Shown here: positions 42,465 to 54,600 of the stretch, piece by piece
How positions within the stretch are numbered: position 1 is the first letter of the stretch
Layout: each line of letters starts with the position of its first letter
Assembly: GCA_010909165.1 (NCBI GenBank)
Contig: MU008185.1
Coordinates: forward strand, 372,001-436,000
DNA from: Anthoceros angustus
Taxonomy: Eukaryota; Streptophyta; Anthocerotopsida; Anthocerotales; Anthocerotaceae
Length of the DNA stretch: 64,000 bases
Reading direction: 5' to 3'
Made by a program: the position numbers and the translations under genes
Notes under the pieces: generated by a model
Told to the model about the DNA's origin: nothing
The model's input: only the letters and a program-made list of their open reading frames with translations
Database searches by the model: none

Positions 42465-45400
42465 AAACGTCCCTGAAAGGTCCTCGACATCCTCGTTCGG
42501 CTTGCTTTTGTTAGCCCTCGCGGCTTCAATGTCTTCCCCTTGATGGGTCGCCAGCCTTGCCCACCTCCAGTCTTCTCGAGGACTATGCAGCCGCCCTCGT
42601 CGGCCCCCTCGGTGGTAGGTCTTCCTTTGTGGTAGGAGGTTCCATTCCTCCTACTCGTTCATCCTCGATGGGTTCCTCCCCTCTTGTTCGTCTTCTTGGT
42701 AGGCGGTTGTCTCCTACCTCTGTTTGGATCTTGCTATACCTTCCCTCACGGCTGGGTTTCGTGAGGTACCCTTCCTTGGGTCACCTCCTCCTCTTCAGCA
42801 GTTCCTCACGAGTAGGAACTTTGGTGTACCATCCTACCATCGGTCTCTTCCTCCCGGCATAGCTCCACCGTCTCGGGAGGTTCTGGCGTCGCCGTGCTTC
42901 TTGACTCGCTCGCTCGGCTATGTGCCCACTGGCTTTCCTTGTACCAACTCAAAGTTTGACCTCCGGTTGCCATTCCACTTGGCGTCGAGCGGTGAGGTGC
43001 ATTTCTTCGTCTTCCTCATGGCGTTCCTCAATCGCTTCGGGAGGTTGTTGTAGTAGGTCGCCACCCTACCACTCTCCTTCTTTTGTCGTCCATGATGCGG
43101 ACCCTTAGTGGGATGGCCTTTTCGTCCCACCGGCTGATTTGTCACTCCTACCAATGCGGCCTCTTTCTCCACTACCGCTCTCTCCAACTCCGGGCAAGCC
43201 TCCCAATCTCCTTATCTTTCTCCATGGCTTCCATCGCCATGCGTTTCACTATAAGCGTGATCGCTCCTTTGCTCCCTCGAATGACGAAGACCCTCCAAAG
43301 ATCGTTGGGCCATCAAAACTTCCTTCCGCGGTTCCTTGCCTCCGTTTCATAAGGCGTGGGTAAGGTCGTCGGCCTTCTTCGTTCTGCTCCAAAAGTTCTC
43401 TCGTGTCTGAAGCTCCTCTTTGTGACCCTTAGTCACATTGTCCCATCCTTGTTCCTTCACCAAGGCATGTATTTTCCCTTGTAATGCTCCTTCCGTTGCT
43501 CCATGGCAACTAACTTCTTTAGGAGGTCCTTCTCGTCTTCAAGGTCATGCTAGGCTAGATGGCCTCCTCCTTGCTGCGTTCGATGTGTCCTACCCTTGCT
43601 AGGGTAGCTTCCAACTTTCGCCTCCTTCTGGCGGCAACTCCTCGGCCTCTTGGCTGATTTTGCCTCCCCAAGACGGTCAATCATTTCCCACATTCACCAA
43701 CTTGGTGGTCATCTGTCGCTCTTTGGCGGATCTAGCAGTGTTGCTTCTCGGAGGTGGTTTTGAGCTCCTCTCAATTTCTTCTCGGCATCCTCCGGCTCCT
43801 TTCGTAGGTCTCGAAGTTCGGCGAACTTGGTCACCTCCAACCACGGTCCACTAGGGCGTCCATAGATCCTGCGCCCACTTCCTTGACTCGGCAACTACCC
43901 TCTGTGGGATGCGTTCTCGAACACTTCCCTCTGCTCCTCACGTTGGTGCGTAGGTCACCAACGTTCCTCGTTCTTCTCGTCACCCTCAAGTCTTGTTACT
44001 ACTTCTTGGTGGGAGGTAAAGCTCCTACCGTGGGTCCTCCATCCTCCACAGGTCCCTCGTAGGGGGTTCACTCCCCTACCCTTTGGTGTTGTCGGCCTTC
44101 CAATCCTCAACCCTCGGTAGGTGGTCTCGTATCCTTTCCTCCTTCCTCCGTAGGAGAGTGCTTCTAGCCTTCTTCCCTTTCTCTTGTTGGGTTCACGATC
44201 CACGAGGCCTCATGTTGGTTCGCGGGCGTGGCGGTCTCTTGCCCGGGGCCTCTGTCTGTCTCTTCATCCTCAGGGCGATGGCTCTCCTTCCGCTACCCTC
44301 ACGGAGTAGCTTCTATCTTGGCTTCTTCCATTTCGTGTAAGAACCTCCTCCCTCGATATAGGTGTCGAGGAAGGTAGAGACAAAGCGATTCTTGCTCCCT
44401 CCATCACCAAATGGTTTGGTGCGCGCACTTTGTTCATCTGAGAATGGTGGCCCAATCCACCAACTTCCCACACATCTCATACATCATCATTAAATGGGAA
44501 TTTCCCGTCGTCTTCCTCGCGCATTAGTCCCGGCCATATCTTGGCGAATAAATTCCACTTCCGCTCCTTGAACAAGAGATCCTCCAGCCATTGCCTTGCG
44601 ACCATACTTCCTCCTTTGGTCGTGGAACATGCTCATAACCTCCTCGGGATCGATTCTTGGAGGCTGAATGATCCCTCCCTTGTGGGCTTCCGGTATCAAA
44701 TCGTATCACGGAAATGCCGTACCTTCCACATCCGGGATGGCTTGATTGTCGCATCCTCAGGCGGCGTCGCCTTGGTCACTCTCATTCGCGCACTCTCAGA
44801 CCAAGGCGGGGCTGCAAAGTGCCACCGGTACCAAGTGCCATTCCATCTTCATCTCGGGCGGCGCTCGAGCGCCTCAAATCTCGAGGTGAAATTTGGGCGG
44901 CCTACACTCGAACTTCGGGGTGGGTGTTTCTTACCTTTTCCCTTTGTGGGCGGTGTGGTGGAGGTTTCCTCCCGTGGGAGTACCCCGTTCCCGTCCTCAC
45001 TATCTTTACCATCTGCAGAGCACACACAAGGATAGCAAAATTGGAGAGATTGGAGTAATCTATCGGGCTAAGAGAGTGGAGAGCAAAGAGGTGGTGGTTT
45101 GGGTGAGACAGCAAGGGGAGTTCTTCGCGCTCCTCGGCGTCGGCCTCAACGCAACCACTAAGAGGTGGCCTTGGCCCCTTCAATCTCCCCTCCAGCAACT
45201 TCTCCACCTTGCTCGCCTTTTGGCACGGTAGCCTTGTAGCTCACCTCGGCGCCTCTACACAATCGCCTCCGCTCGAGCACCTCCACTCGCGCCCTTGGAT
45301 CCCCCTCACTCCTTTCCGGTCGCTCATGCAGCTAGCTCGCTCCTGCCTCGCTGCTCCTCGGCGCCTTGAGTTCGCGCTCCCTCCGGCTGCGCGCTGCAAT

Positions 45401-45930
45401 CGGTGAGCGCCGCTCACTGCTGCCTTCCTTCGCAACTCCACTTACTCCCCTCGGCGCCTTGACTGCCGGTTCGCTGAAGGCGCCCGTTCAAAACCACAGC
45501 TAACGAGTTTGCGGTACATGCCGCCTTAATGGCGCTCCTCCACGATGGCACGTGTGGTTCAAAACTCCTGGCCATTTTCCATCTACAACTTAACTAGCCC
45601 TTTTGGCATATATAGCCATGCGAGAACCTAAATAATTGAAGGCCAAGGAACTTCCTATATATTCCTACTCCCCATGGTCCAAGGAACTTTGGAACCTATC
45701 ATGCCTATATATGCTTCTATCTACCCATACTTTCTACCCGATCGACCTCCTACAGTGCGCGATTGATTAAGTCCCGAACTCCCTCGGACGTCCTACCATC
45801 TTCCTACTGTTTCTATCGACCTACCTACTACTACTGAACCACAGCTATTCATCCTTGGCGAGTCTCTCCACGCGTCTTGGGTGACCAAAAATTCTTAGTT
45901 CCACAACTTGATGTCGGTCAATATCATTGA
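42465..45930. other. GC-rich region, possibly retroelement-derived
   Basis: Composition is close to that of the adjacent gypsy element. Minus-strand frames give fragments such as ELRDLRKEPEDAEKKLRGAQ (coiled-coil-like) and DPEEVMSMFHDQRRKYGRKA. Short strings like GGTAGG and CCTACC recur. I recognise no domain and cannot define ends. It may be U3-proximal element sequence or an older nested element. Confidence 0.35.
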
Positions 45931-46002
45931 GCGTTGAGTTCAAGTTGCAGCAAAATCTACAATTTGTTGTGCACTTGCTTGGGAACTTAGTGCGGCGAGA
46001 TT

Positions 46003-46900
46003 ATGGCGCATCGGTGTGCTACGGCTGTTATTTTGGACCCAAGTCGCATGGGGGCCCCATATGGGCCTAACATTGTGGGAGAACCTCCACGCGGCGTTGT
46101 GGGCGAAGTGTTGTCCTCTGCCGTTGTGGCGTTTCGCTTGAGCATGCGTGCGAGACGGTGGTACACGTACATGAGGTCGCCTCTTTTCTTGGAGGAGCAT
46201 TACGCAAAATTTGATGATCGGGATGTGGGCAGTCCTACGGTGTGCGTTGTGGGCGCGCCCGTTGAAGAGAGGCCTAGGAGCTCAAGGGCCGTCGGAGATG
46301 GATTTGTCCTTCCTTCCACGGAGGTATTGCGATTTGTTTTGGCTGCGATGAGCTTGAGGCGGAGTGCCTTGTGGGGTCCCGACACCACGTTCGCGGCAGT
46401 GGCGGCTACATTGTTGTCGGAGACAGTCCAGCGGGATGGGGAGGATCCCATGGTACCCTGGACTCTTGCATTTTCAATCCGTGACCAAGGCGTCGACTGT
46501 CTTGAATCTGAGCCGGCGGGTTGGCAGCCCGACTGCAGGGTGTGCAAGTAGTAGGCTGCGGACGGCGGTTCAAGGTGTTTGTACTTCACCACGTTAGTGG
46601 CGGTGAAGTTCGAGCCTCCATGTACCGTCGGCCGAGCAGATGGAGCGGGGCCGCGGCGCAACTCGTCGCGTGTGGACTTTGAGCTTACGGGCAGCGGCGG
46701 GCCGCCGGACCAAATCCTATGCCGACAACACCATTTACGAGGTGGATCGTTGTGGAAGGCTCTCGGCTTATTACCTAGATGTCGGCGCTGAAGGCGCGTT
46801 CGTCCATGCAAATGTGCTCATCAATGATGACACTCGAGGGAGTCCGGTGTCATTCAAGTGGTTTAATAGTCGGCGTAAGGGCCGTGCAGTGTGAGCACCG
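46003..46900 (+). pseudogene. F-box-like gene, first copy
   Basis: The frame 46003-46551 contains an F-box-like stretch, PPRGVVGEVLSSAVVAFRLS, then RARRWYTYMRSPLFLEEH (normally CRRW...SP.F...), followed by PSTEVLRFVLAAMSLRRSAL. After a stop at 46551 other frames continue with RRFKVFVLHH, VRASMYRRPSRW and VDRCGRLSAYYLDVGAEGAF. The second copy at 49.5-50.35 kb has matching residues. The likely family is F-box/kelch-type E3 adaptor subunits; kelch blades are not clearly visible. At least two frame breaks. Confidence 0.5.
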
Positions 46901-47451
46901 TGGAACTCTCTACCTCGTTCACACCATTAAGGCTTGGAGATCAGGCGGGGACGAGCCTGGATCGATCACGTTTGTGTCTCGAAGGCACAGGCCGATACCA
47001 TCCGGTGGTCAAACCTGGACATTGAGGGGTGAAAGTGGTGGGTGACATGATGTGCATACGAATTAAGGTGAGGCACCTCCGGTGGGGGAGCCGCAAGCCA
47101 AACCTAGTGATGAGTCGGGATTTGTTGGGGTACCACGAGAAGAAGAGTGGCTTTGCTTTCACGTTGTGGAAGGCTTTTGGATCTCGAGGAAAGTGACATC
47201 TTGGGCAAGAAGCGATCGCCAAGCCTTTGTCTTTGAATTTCGACCTCGTCGACTTTGAATAAGAGTACTAGTGGATGTATGTACATACATATGCACGATG
47301 TTCAAGTGTTGTGAACTTCTCTCCAACATCCATTAGGTTGTCTTAGTCCAATTCCTCTATGAAATTCTTGGTTTTAATATCAAATTGTGCCAAAGTCCAC
47401 AACAAAAGCTCTTAATAATATGTCCAACCTACGGACTACAGCACTATAGGT

Positions 47452-47820
47452 TGTAATACATTATACATATATAAAATACCAGCGTGATCAATGTTGTGTC
47501 ACCGAATTTTGTAGGGATGGCGTTATAGAATGTTAATTATAACCCGTGAGCACTAGGCGAACCATGATCTCACAACACTCTATCCGATCGAACATACGAT
47601 GAAATCTTGCAAGGCACACGATCTCACGGTGTACAGTGTAATACATTATATCCATATATATATAAACTACCAACGTGGTGGTGGTTCACGAATTTTGTAG
47701 AGATATTATAGAATGTTAACCCCGAGCATCGGACGAACCATGACCGCTAACAACACTGGGACTATCCAATCGAACATACGATGATTGCAAGGCATACGAT
47801 CTCAGGGCCAAGAACATGAT
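47452..47820. repeat. Tandem duplication of about 185 bp
   Basis: Both units begin GTAATACATTATA and share CACGAATTTTGTAGAGAT-like sequence (ACCGAATTTTGTAGGGAT in the first), ATAGAATGTTAA, CGAACCATGA, AATCGAACATACGATGA-like sequence and GCAAGGCA(C/T)ACGATCTCA. The units differ by small indels. Confidence 0.75.
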
Positions 47821-48347
47821 ATCGCTTTGATGCCAAGCAAACTTCAATTCGTCATCATGCAGGGCGTATATGTTTGATTACGATTTGCCGAGCGCCGATC
47901 CTCGATCAACCGGATGGATGCTGCACCCCATCCACTAAGCCGGAGCTCCACCCTGAAGGACCAAAAGAAAAAGTGAACAATTTGTTTAGATCGCGATCGA
48001 TCCCAAGCCATCCTTGTCGAGCTACCGAGTTGAGAGCTGCTGAATCTTTAATGCTGCCTTCAAACCGTGTGCATTTGTCGCTAGCCGGAATGCGCAGTAT
48101 TAACTTTTGTTGCCAATCGGCCGTGGGACATGTGCAAGATCCGCGAGTTGAAAGAAGCGCGTTTTATTAGCATGGCCACAAAAGGATGTCGAACGTGGAA
48201 TGCCCTTGGATCCGGTCTTGCAAAATGTGGTGAGTCAAACATCACGCCACGCTTTTGACAAGTCGAGGCACAAGGATGTGGTGAAAGGGAATGCCTAAGG
48301 ATCTAGCTCTTGTCCGAGTAGGTTGCATATGCTTACGACGCTAAGGG

Positions 48348-48430
48348 AAGATGCTTAGGATGCTAAGGATGGATGATTAGGATGCTAAGGACACATGCTT
48401 AGGATGCTAAGGCGGAAGCCGAGGATGGTA
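48348..48430. repeat. Short tandem repeat around GATGCTAAGG
   Basis: Four imperfect repeats of (GATGCTTAG)GATGCTAAGGA, the last two drifting to GAGGATGGTAAGGC. Confidence 0.7.
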
Positions 48431-49439
48431 AGGCGGTGGCTCCCTCCCACAAAGCCAACATTATCCGAACCAAATTGTAAAGTTTCAAACATGAAAGACA
48501 AATCAAAAGTAGTTTGAGTTATTTGAGTAGTCGGAATACATTATATAATATTAAAAATAAATTAGAGTGATTGAAGAAATTCTTTGTCACTTTAAATAAT
48601 TTTCAATAATAAATCATGATTAATGATCCTTGATTATTTAATTATAGTTTGAATTTTGAAACCCGACATGCTCACATGTCCTAGTGCCATAGGGTGACAT
48701 GAGTATGCAAAGAGTGTGTCATAAGGTGCAGCAACGCAAATAGTGTGTTACGGTGTGGTAGGGAGTGGCAGCCCATAAATAAATGAACTGAATTAATTAG
48801 TATGGCTGGTGGTTCAAGGATCCCGGACCTAAAAATCTTATCACGACTTGAAAAACAACGACGGTCACACATTATATAACATATTGGTGTGGTTTGAATA
48901 AAGTTGACCCCTCAAACTTCCAATCAAAGGAATTTCTATTTAAAGGGTAAAATTAGAAGGGATGGATAATATACTATTTTAAAATTAGATAATGTATTTA
49001 TTAAAACATATTTCTTTAATTAATAAATTTGCTCCTAAACTTTCCTTGAATTGTGTTTACTTCTTCCTTGCCCATGACCTTAGGTAATGTTACTTCTTTA
49101 GAAGCATCTATTCCTTGACCAAGATCCTTGAATAATATATAGTTCTAAAATATCCTACTTCTTAACCACGTACTTAAAATAGTAGTATTTAACAGGCTCT
49201 AACCTATATATTGAGATTGTGCTCCTTTGGTATTGACTTAGAGGCTCGGCCCTTGGTGTTCCTCGTTGATTGGGGAGAAGAATAGCTTTAAACACGGCGA
49301 CCCAATTGTTGCGGCTAAAAGGGAGAGAACTTGGCGGGTAGGGAGATGGAGGAGGCGATATTGTGGTGGGTGTTTTGGACCTAGGTTTCAAGCATAGTGA
49401 TTTGTCCATGGATGATGAAGGTGGGAGAAACTTCTTGAT

Positions 49440-50350
49440 GATGTCTTGGAGCATCTTTGGGAATGAGGCGGCGAGTGCAGTGAGTGTGTAGTGTAGGGCG
49501 TCGTCCCTTGGGCAAAGGGCTATCGGAGATGGACTTGTCCTTCCTTCCAGTGAGGTACCGCAATGCGTTTCGGCACAGCGATATGAGCCCGACGTTGATG
49601 ACTCGATGGTGTACCTGGCCCAATTCACCATTTGCAGCCGCTACACGTGATGGCTACGTTGTTGTTGCTGAGTCGGTTTCTGAGGTGGGGAATGTGATGG
49701 CACTGCATTTGTGCGTTTTCAGTCCTTTGACAAAGACTTACACAGAGTTGCCAGTGTTCCATTTGGGCCCATGGCCACAGCTTGAGCCATGCATGCCTGC
49801 GTTACTTCCTCGGGGCCGGCGCCCATGCGACCCATATCGATATCTTGGTCTAGGCATTCCTCCGCTCCATGGGCCATGCATGCCTGGGTTTGCTCTGGGC
49901 GCATGCATCCCATATGGTCTAGACATGCTTGGGTTCCTTGGGCCACACACGCCTTCTTCTTTCCGTATGGGCCCTTGCATCCCGTATATTTCTACAGGCG
50001 TGACTCAGTTCTATGGGCAACTCCCTCGGATGCAAAATATTAAGGCTGCTTATTTGGAATGTCACGTGGCATGCGAAGGCGGGTTCAAGGTGTTTTTACT
50101 TACCCACTATAGTTACCACGAGGTTCGAGCCTCTGTATACAACTCGGGGCTGAAGATATGGACTGAACATGCAGGACGTGGTCAAAGGTCGCGAAGTGTG
50201 CTCTTCAACCTAACAATGAACACCCGACAAGATCCGCTAGACCTAGTCCTGTGTTTTGACGACCACATTGTCTCTATGGAAGAAGGATGGATGCATGCTC
50301 TTGACGTAGGTACCGAGCGAGGAGGTCCATCGACCATGGCGTCCTGCGCC
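49440..50350 (+). pseudogene. F-box-like gene, second copy
   Basis: This paralogue of 46003-46900 has an open frame at 49484-50446. It reads YVVVAESVSEVGNVMALHLC, VFSPLTKTYTELPVFHLGP, then a repetitive insert, then ECHVACEGGFKVFLLTHYSY, HEVRASVYNSGLKIWTEHAG and DHIVSMEEGWMHALDVGTER. The upstream part (GDGLVLPSSEV near 49530) matches the first copy in another frame, so the F-box half is broken. The middle of the frame is replaced by a CATGCATGCC-type minisatellite. An N lies at 50353. Confidence 0.5.
49765..49990. repeat. Imperfect minisatellite of CCATGCATGCCTGG / CCCATATGG type
   Basis: GCCATGCATGCCTG occurs at about 49787 and 49875, with GCATGCATCCC and variants of GGGCC(A/C)CA(T/C)GC between. 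It encodes a repetitive Gly/Pro/Cys/Met-rich insert (PCMPGFALGACIPYGLDMLG) inside the second F-box-like gene. Confidence 0.6.
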
Positions 50351-50475
50351 CGNTCTCAACCTATATGCGCCATGGAGGCGGCACATCTCGCGAGGAGAAG
50401 TGCGGGGAGGCGAGAATGTGGTCTGAATCAGTCAGGTGGCATTTGATGCCGAAACGTGGCCTATTTTGTGCAGGG

Positions 50476-53420
50476 ATGAGTGATCGTGGGGATGCCACTG
50501 ATGAGGGGGAGGATATTGGAGTCGAGGATGAAGAAAACGTGTTCCAGTCGCTGGTAGGAGAGCCAGTCCCGAAATCTTATCATCCGAAGCCAATGTGTGA
50601 ATCTTTGCATGCCACTAAGAAAGTTGGAGTCGGCTGCCAGAGGAGACGAGCTGCAGGAGTTCCATTGCAGAAGTGTGACACGAACAGCATCAATATGGAT
50701 TTCAATAAGGCATGTTGCAATGAGATGTGTGTGTAAAAATGGACCAGCAAAAGATTTCGTGAACAACGATACCGGTATTTGTGCATGGGAAGACAGGAGC
50801 AGGAAACGTTTTTGGAGTCCCTGCTTGAGGTACAACGAAACGCCAAAGGTAATGTAAAGATTACAACTCATCTACCGGGAAGAGAGCGATTCCAATGTTG
50901 TTTGCGCGCATTCCGAAGAGTCTTTTGCCTTGGTCACAACAGGTATTCAGAGTTGAAAAACAGAGTCACTTTGCATGCCCCATGGGACGCATTGAGAGCC
51001 AATCCCAAGGAGAAGTCCCATCATGCCGAATTCGCCATATCTTGGATGGACACCACTTTTCTAAACATGGCGGAGAGACTTCCAAATGTCGAAGTGTTCA
51101 ACCTTCCCGACTCGTATACAAGACTTGAAATTTGGAGTATGTATAATTGCGAGGAAGTCGGATGAATATGTTATATGCATGGTTCTTGGCCAGGGTAAGA
51201 CACTTCAATGGTGAAGATCAACAAAGGTTTCAACATGCTCGTTATGTGCTGATTGAAGACAACGATTCTCAATCTGCCAGGGACCAAGGTAAGCACTACC
51301 TTTGCATTTTCATGGGATCTAGAGGCGTTGGGCGCGCCGCCGGCGCCCGCAATCTTCCAGCCAGCCGGGCGCCGGCGGGCGATAATCAATCTCCCAGTAG
51401 GCGGCAGGCCGGCCCGGCCGGCGCCCTCAATCTGCCGGGAGGGAGGGCGCAAGGCGGCCGCGCCTGGTCCTGCACATCCGCGGCCGCCGCGCCTGCAGCT
51501 TTCAGCCATGGGCGGGCGGCCGGCCGCCTCCTCTCGCCTGGCAAGGCGCGCCCGGCGCCTCCCCGCTGGCGACGGGCGCCCGGCCGGCTCTGCAATGAGA
51601 GCATGGCCCGGCCTGCGCCATGCTCATTAATAGCCATGAGGGGAGGCGCGCTGGCTGGCCGGGCGCTCTCCTGGAGTCGGGCATGGCCTTGTTGTTGAGC
51701 AGCTGCCGCGCCCATGCCCATCGCAACTATGGGCAGCCGGCCCCTAAAGGTCTTGATGGCTTTAGCCCAACGCCTAATCCGCTTTTAATGTTTGCAGAGA
51801 AATATCACAAATAAGTAGATCGCCCATCGCCACACTTCTTGCAACGCGCCAAGATGACTAAACATCTAAGAGTTATATAGAGCCACATAAGTATATTTTA
51901 TTGGCGATTGATGGAATGGACCAGAAGAAGACGGAGATCCCGCACATTCTGAGGTGGCCAAAGAACTTGGATGAGGAATGCCGATTTCAGCAATATGTAG
52001 TGGGGTGCATGATCCACAACTACACCCACAAGGCAGAGCTTTTACACTATGCCAACCGAATGATGCAAATTTGACTATTACTGTCATTCAAGATGTTATC
52101 CACAACTATGATGGTGTCTTGCCCAAGGTTCTTTATCTTCACCGACAATACATGCGTGAGAACAAGAACCAGCTACTATTTGCTTATCTCAACATGCTCG
52201 TGGACATGGGCACGTTTGAGAAGGTGAAGGTGGGCTTTCTACTGGTTGGCCACACTCACGATCAAATTGATCAAATGTTCTCATGCTTCTCCAAAAGCTT
52301 GAGACACAAAGAAGCGCACACGCTACCCGCATTGGCAGACATTCTCAAATGTGCCTACACACCATCGCCAGATGTTAAAGTGTTGACGGAGGTCCCGGAT
52401 TTTAGGACATATGTGTGGCCGAAAACGCGAGGAGGTAGCAGTGCGGTTTGTTGCACGTCAAAATCGAATAACTGCTGCCCAAGACAGCTCAAAATTACGC
52501 GAAGACAAACCCGGCTTGCCTTTGTCACCGCTATCGGAGCAAATAGTATTCAACATCCTCGCTATGGGAAACCGAAGCTGGATTAGAGTTTTTGAATTTT
52601 GTTCCTTCTGAGGGAATAACGGCTGCGCCTTTGTTGTCACTGCGAGCCCGGGATAAGAAGGGAACGGCAGGTATCCTATCACCCACTGAAGGAGTCGCCC
52701 ACTTGTGAAGGATTAAAAGGGTTGCGCCCATATGTAATCATCAAGAGTACAAGTGGTGGGAGGCCTTTTGGTGGACCAAGGAGATTGTCATTGTGGAGAA
52801 TAACATCGGTCTAGTGCTAGAACATCCTTGAAGTGGTTTTCACGTATGGGAGCATACACGACCACTTCAAGTCCTGGATGAAGCTTTGTTGGATGAGGCA
52901 TTATTGAGGGACCTCCCACAACGGATATGTACTTGGGGGCATATCAAAATGCGGAAGGCAACGGAAATGGCCTGATGAATGGGGACATAACGGAATCCAA
53001 GAGGGATGTTTATGGCGGCGGCACTACGGACATGCACATAATGTGCCATTTTGGATTGGGGAGGTCATTGACGTGAAGCTAAATGCACCACGACCTCACT
53101 TTCTTATCCAATCGGTATCGGACCGAGCACATGTATGCGTATGAAGGAGATATGTGCAGAATACATAGTCCGCCAGAGTGGTAACCCATTTGGTCCAATG
53201 TCAAGAAAAAGGGAATAAGGGTCATTACAAAAACATACAGAGGTATTTGTGAATGAAATTATCCGTATTATGGGTTTTGTTGAACGCACGAAACATCTCA
53301 GCGTGGACAAAAGCGATAAGGATAAGCTCATGAGTTGCGTGGTTTTCATACAACTCATGAGTCAAAGTGTCATCAAGATAGCGATGACAATGCGGAGAAG
53401 TCGGACCAAGTGACGACGAA
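50476..53420 (+). pseudogene. DUF7869-type gene, probably mobile-element derived
   Basis: The C-terminal half carries the DUF7869 pattern: LLAIDGMDQKKTEIPHILRW, PNDANLTITVIQDVIHNYDG, RENKNQLLFAYLNMLVDMGT and VKVGFLLVGHTHDQIDQMFS (the GHTH..ID motif). Upstream frames give a Cys-containing block (QKCDTNSINMDFNKACCNEM), QEQETFLESLLEVQRNAKGN, RERFQCCLRAFRRVFCLGHN and ARYVLIEDNDSQSARDQG. One intron (51289-51797, GTAAGC..TTTGCAG) is visible. Frame breaks lie near 50735, 52055 and later; a downstream FWIGEVIDVKLN fits the usual C-terminus. Proteins with this domain are multicopy in plants and animals and are suspected transposon proteins; the enzymatic role is unknown to me. Confidence 0.65.
51323..51775. 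mobile_element. GC-rich MITE-like insertion in an intron
   Basis: The 453-bp segment starts AGGCGTTGGGC (51323-51333) and ends GCCCAACGCCT (51765-51775), a perfect 11-bp terminal inverted repeat. The interior is extremely GC-rich (GGCCGGCCGGCGCC-like strings) and contains no transposase. It sits within the intron 51289-51797 of the DUF7869 gene. A clear target-site duplication is not visible, so the superfamily is open (hAT and PIF are possible). Confidence 0.7.
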
Positions 53421-54600
53421 GGATTGACCTCCGGGATGATGGAAACCGAATCTCGCTCGGGTCCCGGAGTTAACGCTAGAAGTCCTGGCCGAAATGTTTT
53501 AGGAAATACACTGTCCTGGCTTATGTGATGTCATAACAAAACCACATTTTCCTCCCAAACTGAAGTTCTGCCGCTCTTGCCGGCAGCAGAACGGCCTTCC
53601 TCACTGCTCCTACTTTGCATTATTTCCTAGGTTGGAGTTTCGACTCACCATTGGCCACAAACATTGCTAGATGGAAAGTAGTAATTTTTCTCGGACACCC
53701 TTTTTCTGAGTCGTTTTCCTAATGCCTTCAAAACTGCTTTAGGGCCCATCAAAAACCCCCTTCAGAGATTATTTGCGGAAAACCCCCTTCGAGATTATTA
53801 ACCCCCTTCAAAAATTATCGTGTTACTAGGATGCCTTGCTTGTTTTTGGCGCTTTGAAAACTTTACTAGGATGCCTTGCTTGTTTTTGGCGCTTTGAAAA
53901 CTTTGTAACAACTCCTCTGTTAAGCAACCTAGAGGCGTATCAATACTAGGATGGAGTGTTGATTTTTAGTGGTTTGAAAAATTTGTAAATCATCCTGTGA
54001 TCTAGGACGAAGTCATGAATATTATTTTTGAAAATCATTTGTTGGTTGATGTTATATTCCCACATTCGCTTTGTATACAACATGTTAAACCTTTTGGCCT
54101 TACTCTATGTGCCCTTCCGATGACTTGTACCGGATCTCTTTGATTGGTGCCAAATGTCCGGCTATTCGAGTTTGATGCACGATAGATGCATAGGCCTTGG
54201 TTTCTAGATGAGCTACATTTTCCAAAATTCGACATGTATGATGGTGGTTTCTAATGGCCAACCTTTTGAAGACGACATGTTTCACAATGTTTTGCGTAGA
54301 AGCAAGAAAATAAATTGAATAGATGATTTTTCCTTGAGTAATGAAAGCCCGCTTGATGCTGAACACAAGCATAAGAGAGCATCCGCTGCCACCGCGAGCC
54401 CTAGTGAGAGCCTATCCGAAGAAAGAGGGTCGGTCGCCCGAGCCGGGGTTTTGACCAAATGGTGAGTATTTCGTGAGGCTCAAGAAGGACCTATCTATAC
54501 CCACTGTGACGCCCACTACAGCTGTGGCGCAGCTAGGTGTTCGTGAGACAAACTATAGCCAAGCTTCGCAGGAGATTTTGAATTTAAGATCTCGACTTGC
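53421..54600. other. Intergenic stretch with short duplications
   Basis: No gene is recognised. ACTAGGATGCCTTGCTTGTT plus 20 further bases is duplicated exactly (53825-53864 and 53865-53904), with a diverged third unit at about 53945. AACCCCCTTC-containing strings repeat three times at about 53755-53810. Confidence 0.55.

Larger units (their letters stand above)
46901..49400. other. AT-rich intergenic stretch with tandem repeats
   Basis: No gene is recognised. A duplicated block of about 185 bp (47452-47637 and 47638-47820) and short GATGCTTAGGATGCTAAGG repeats (about 48348-48410) are present. The rest is simple AT-rich sequence. Confidence 0.5.

Noticed and set aside
42465-45930. Second complete retrotransposon
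   Set aside because: No RT, integrase, primer site or paired LTR could be recognised.
49484-50446. Intact 320-codon protein gene
   Set aside because: The frame crosses a minisatellite and an N, and its upstream half is in another frame than its relative at 46 kb.
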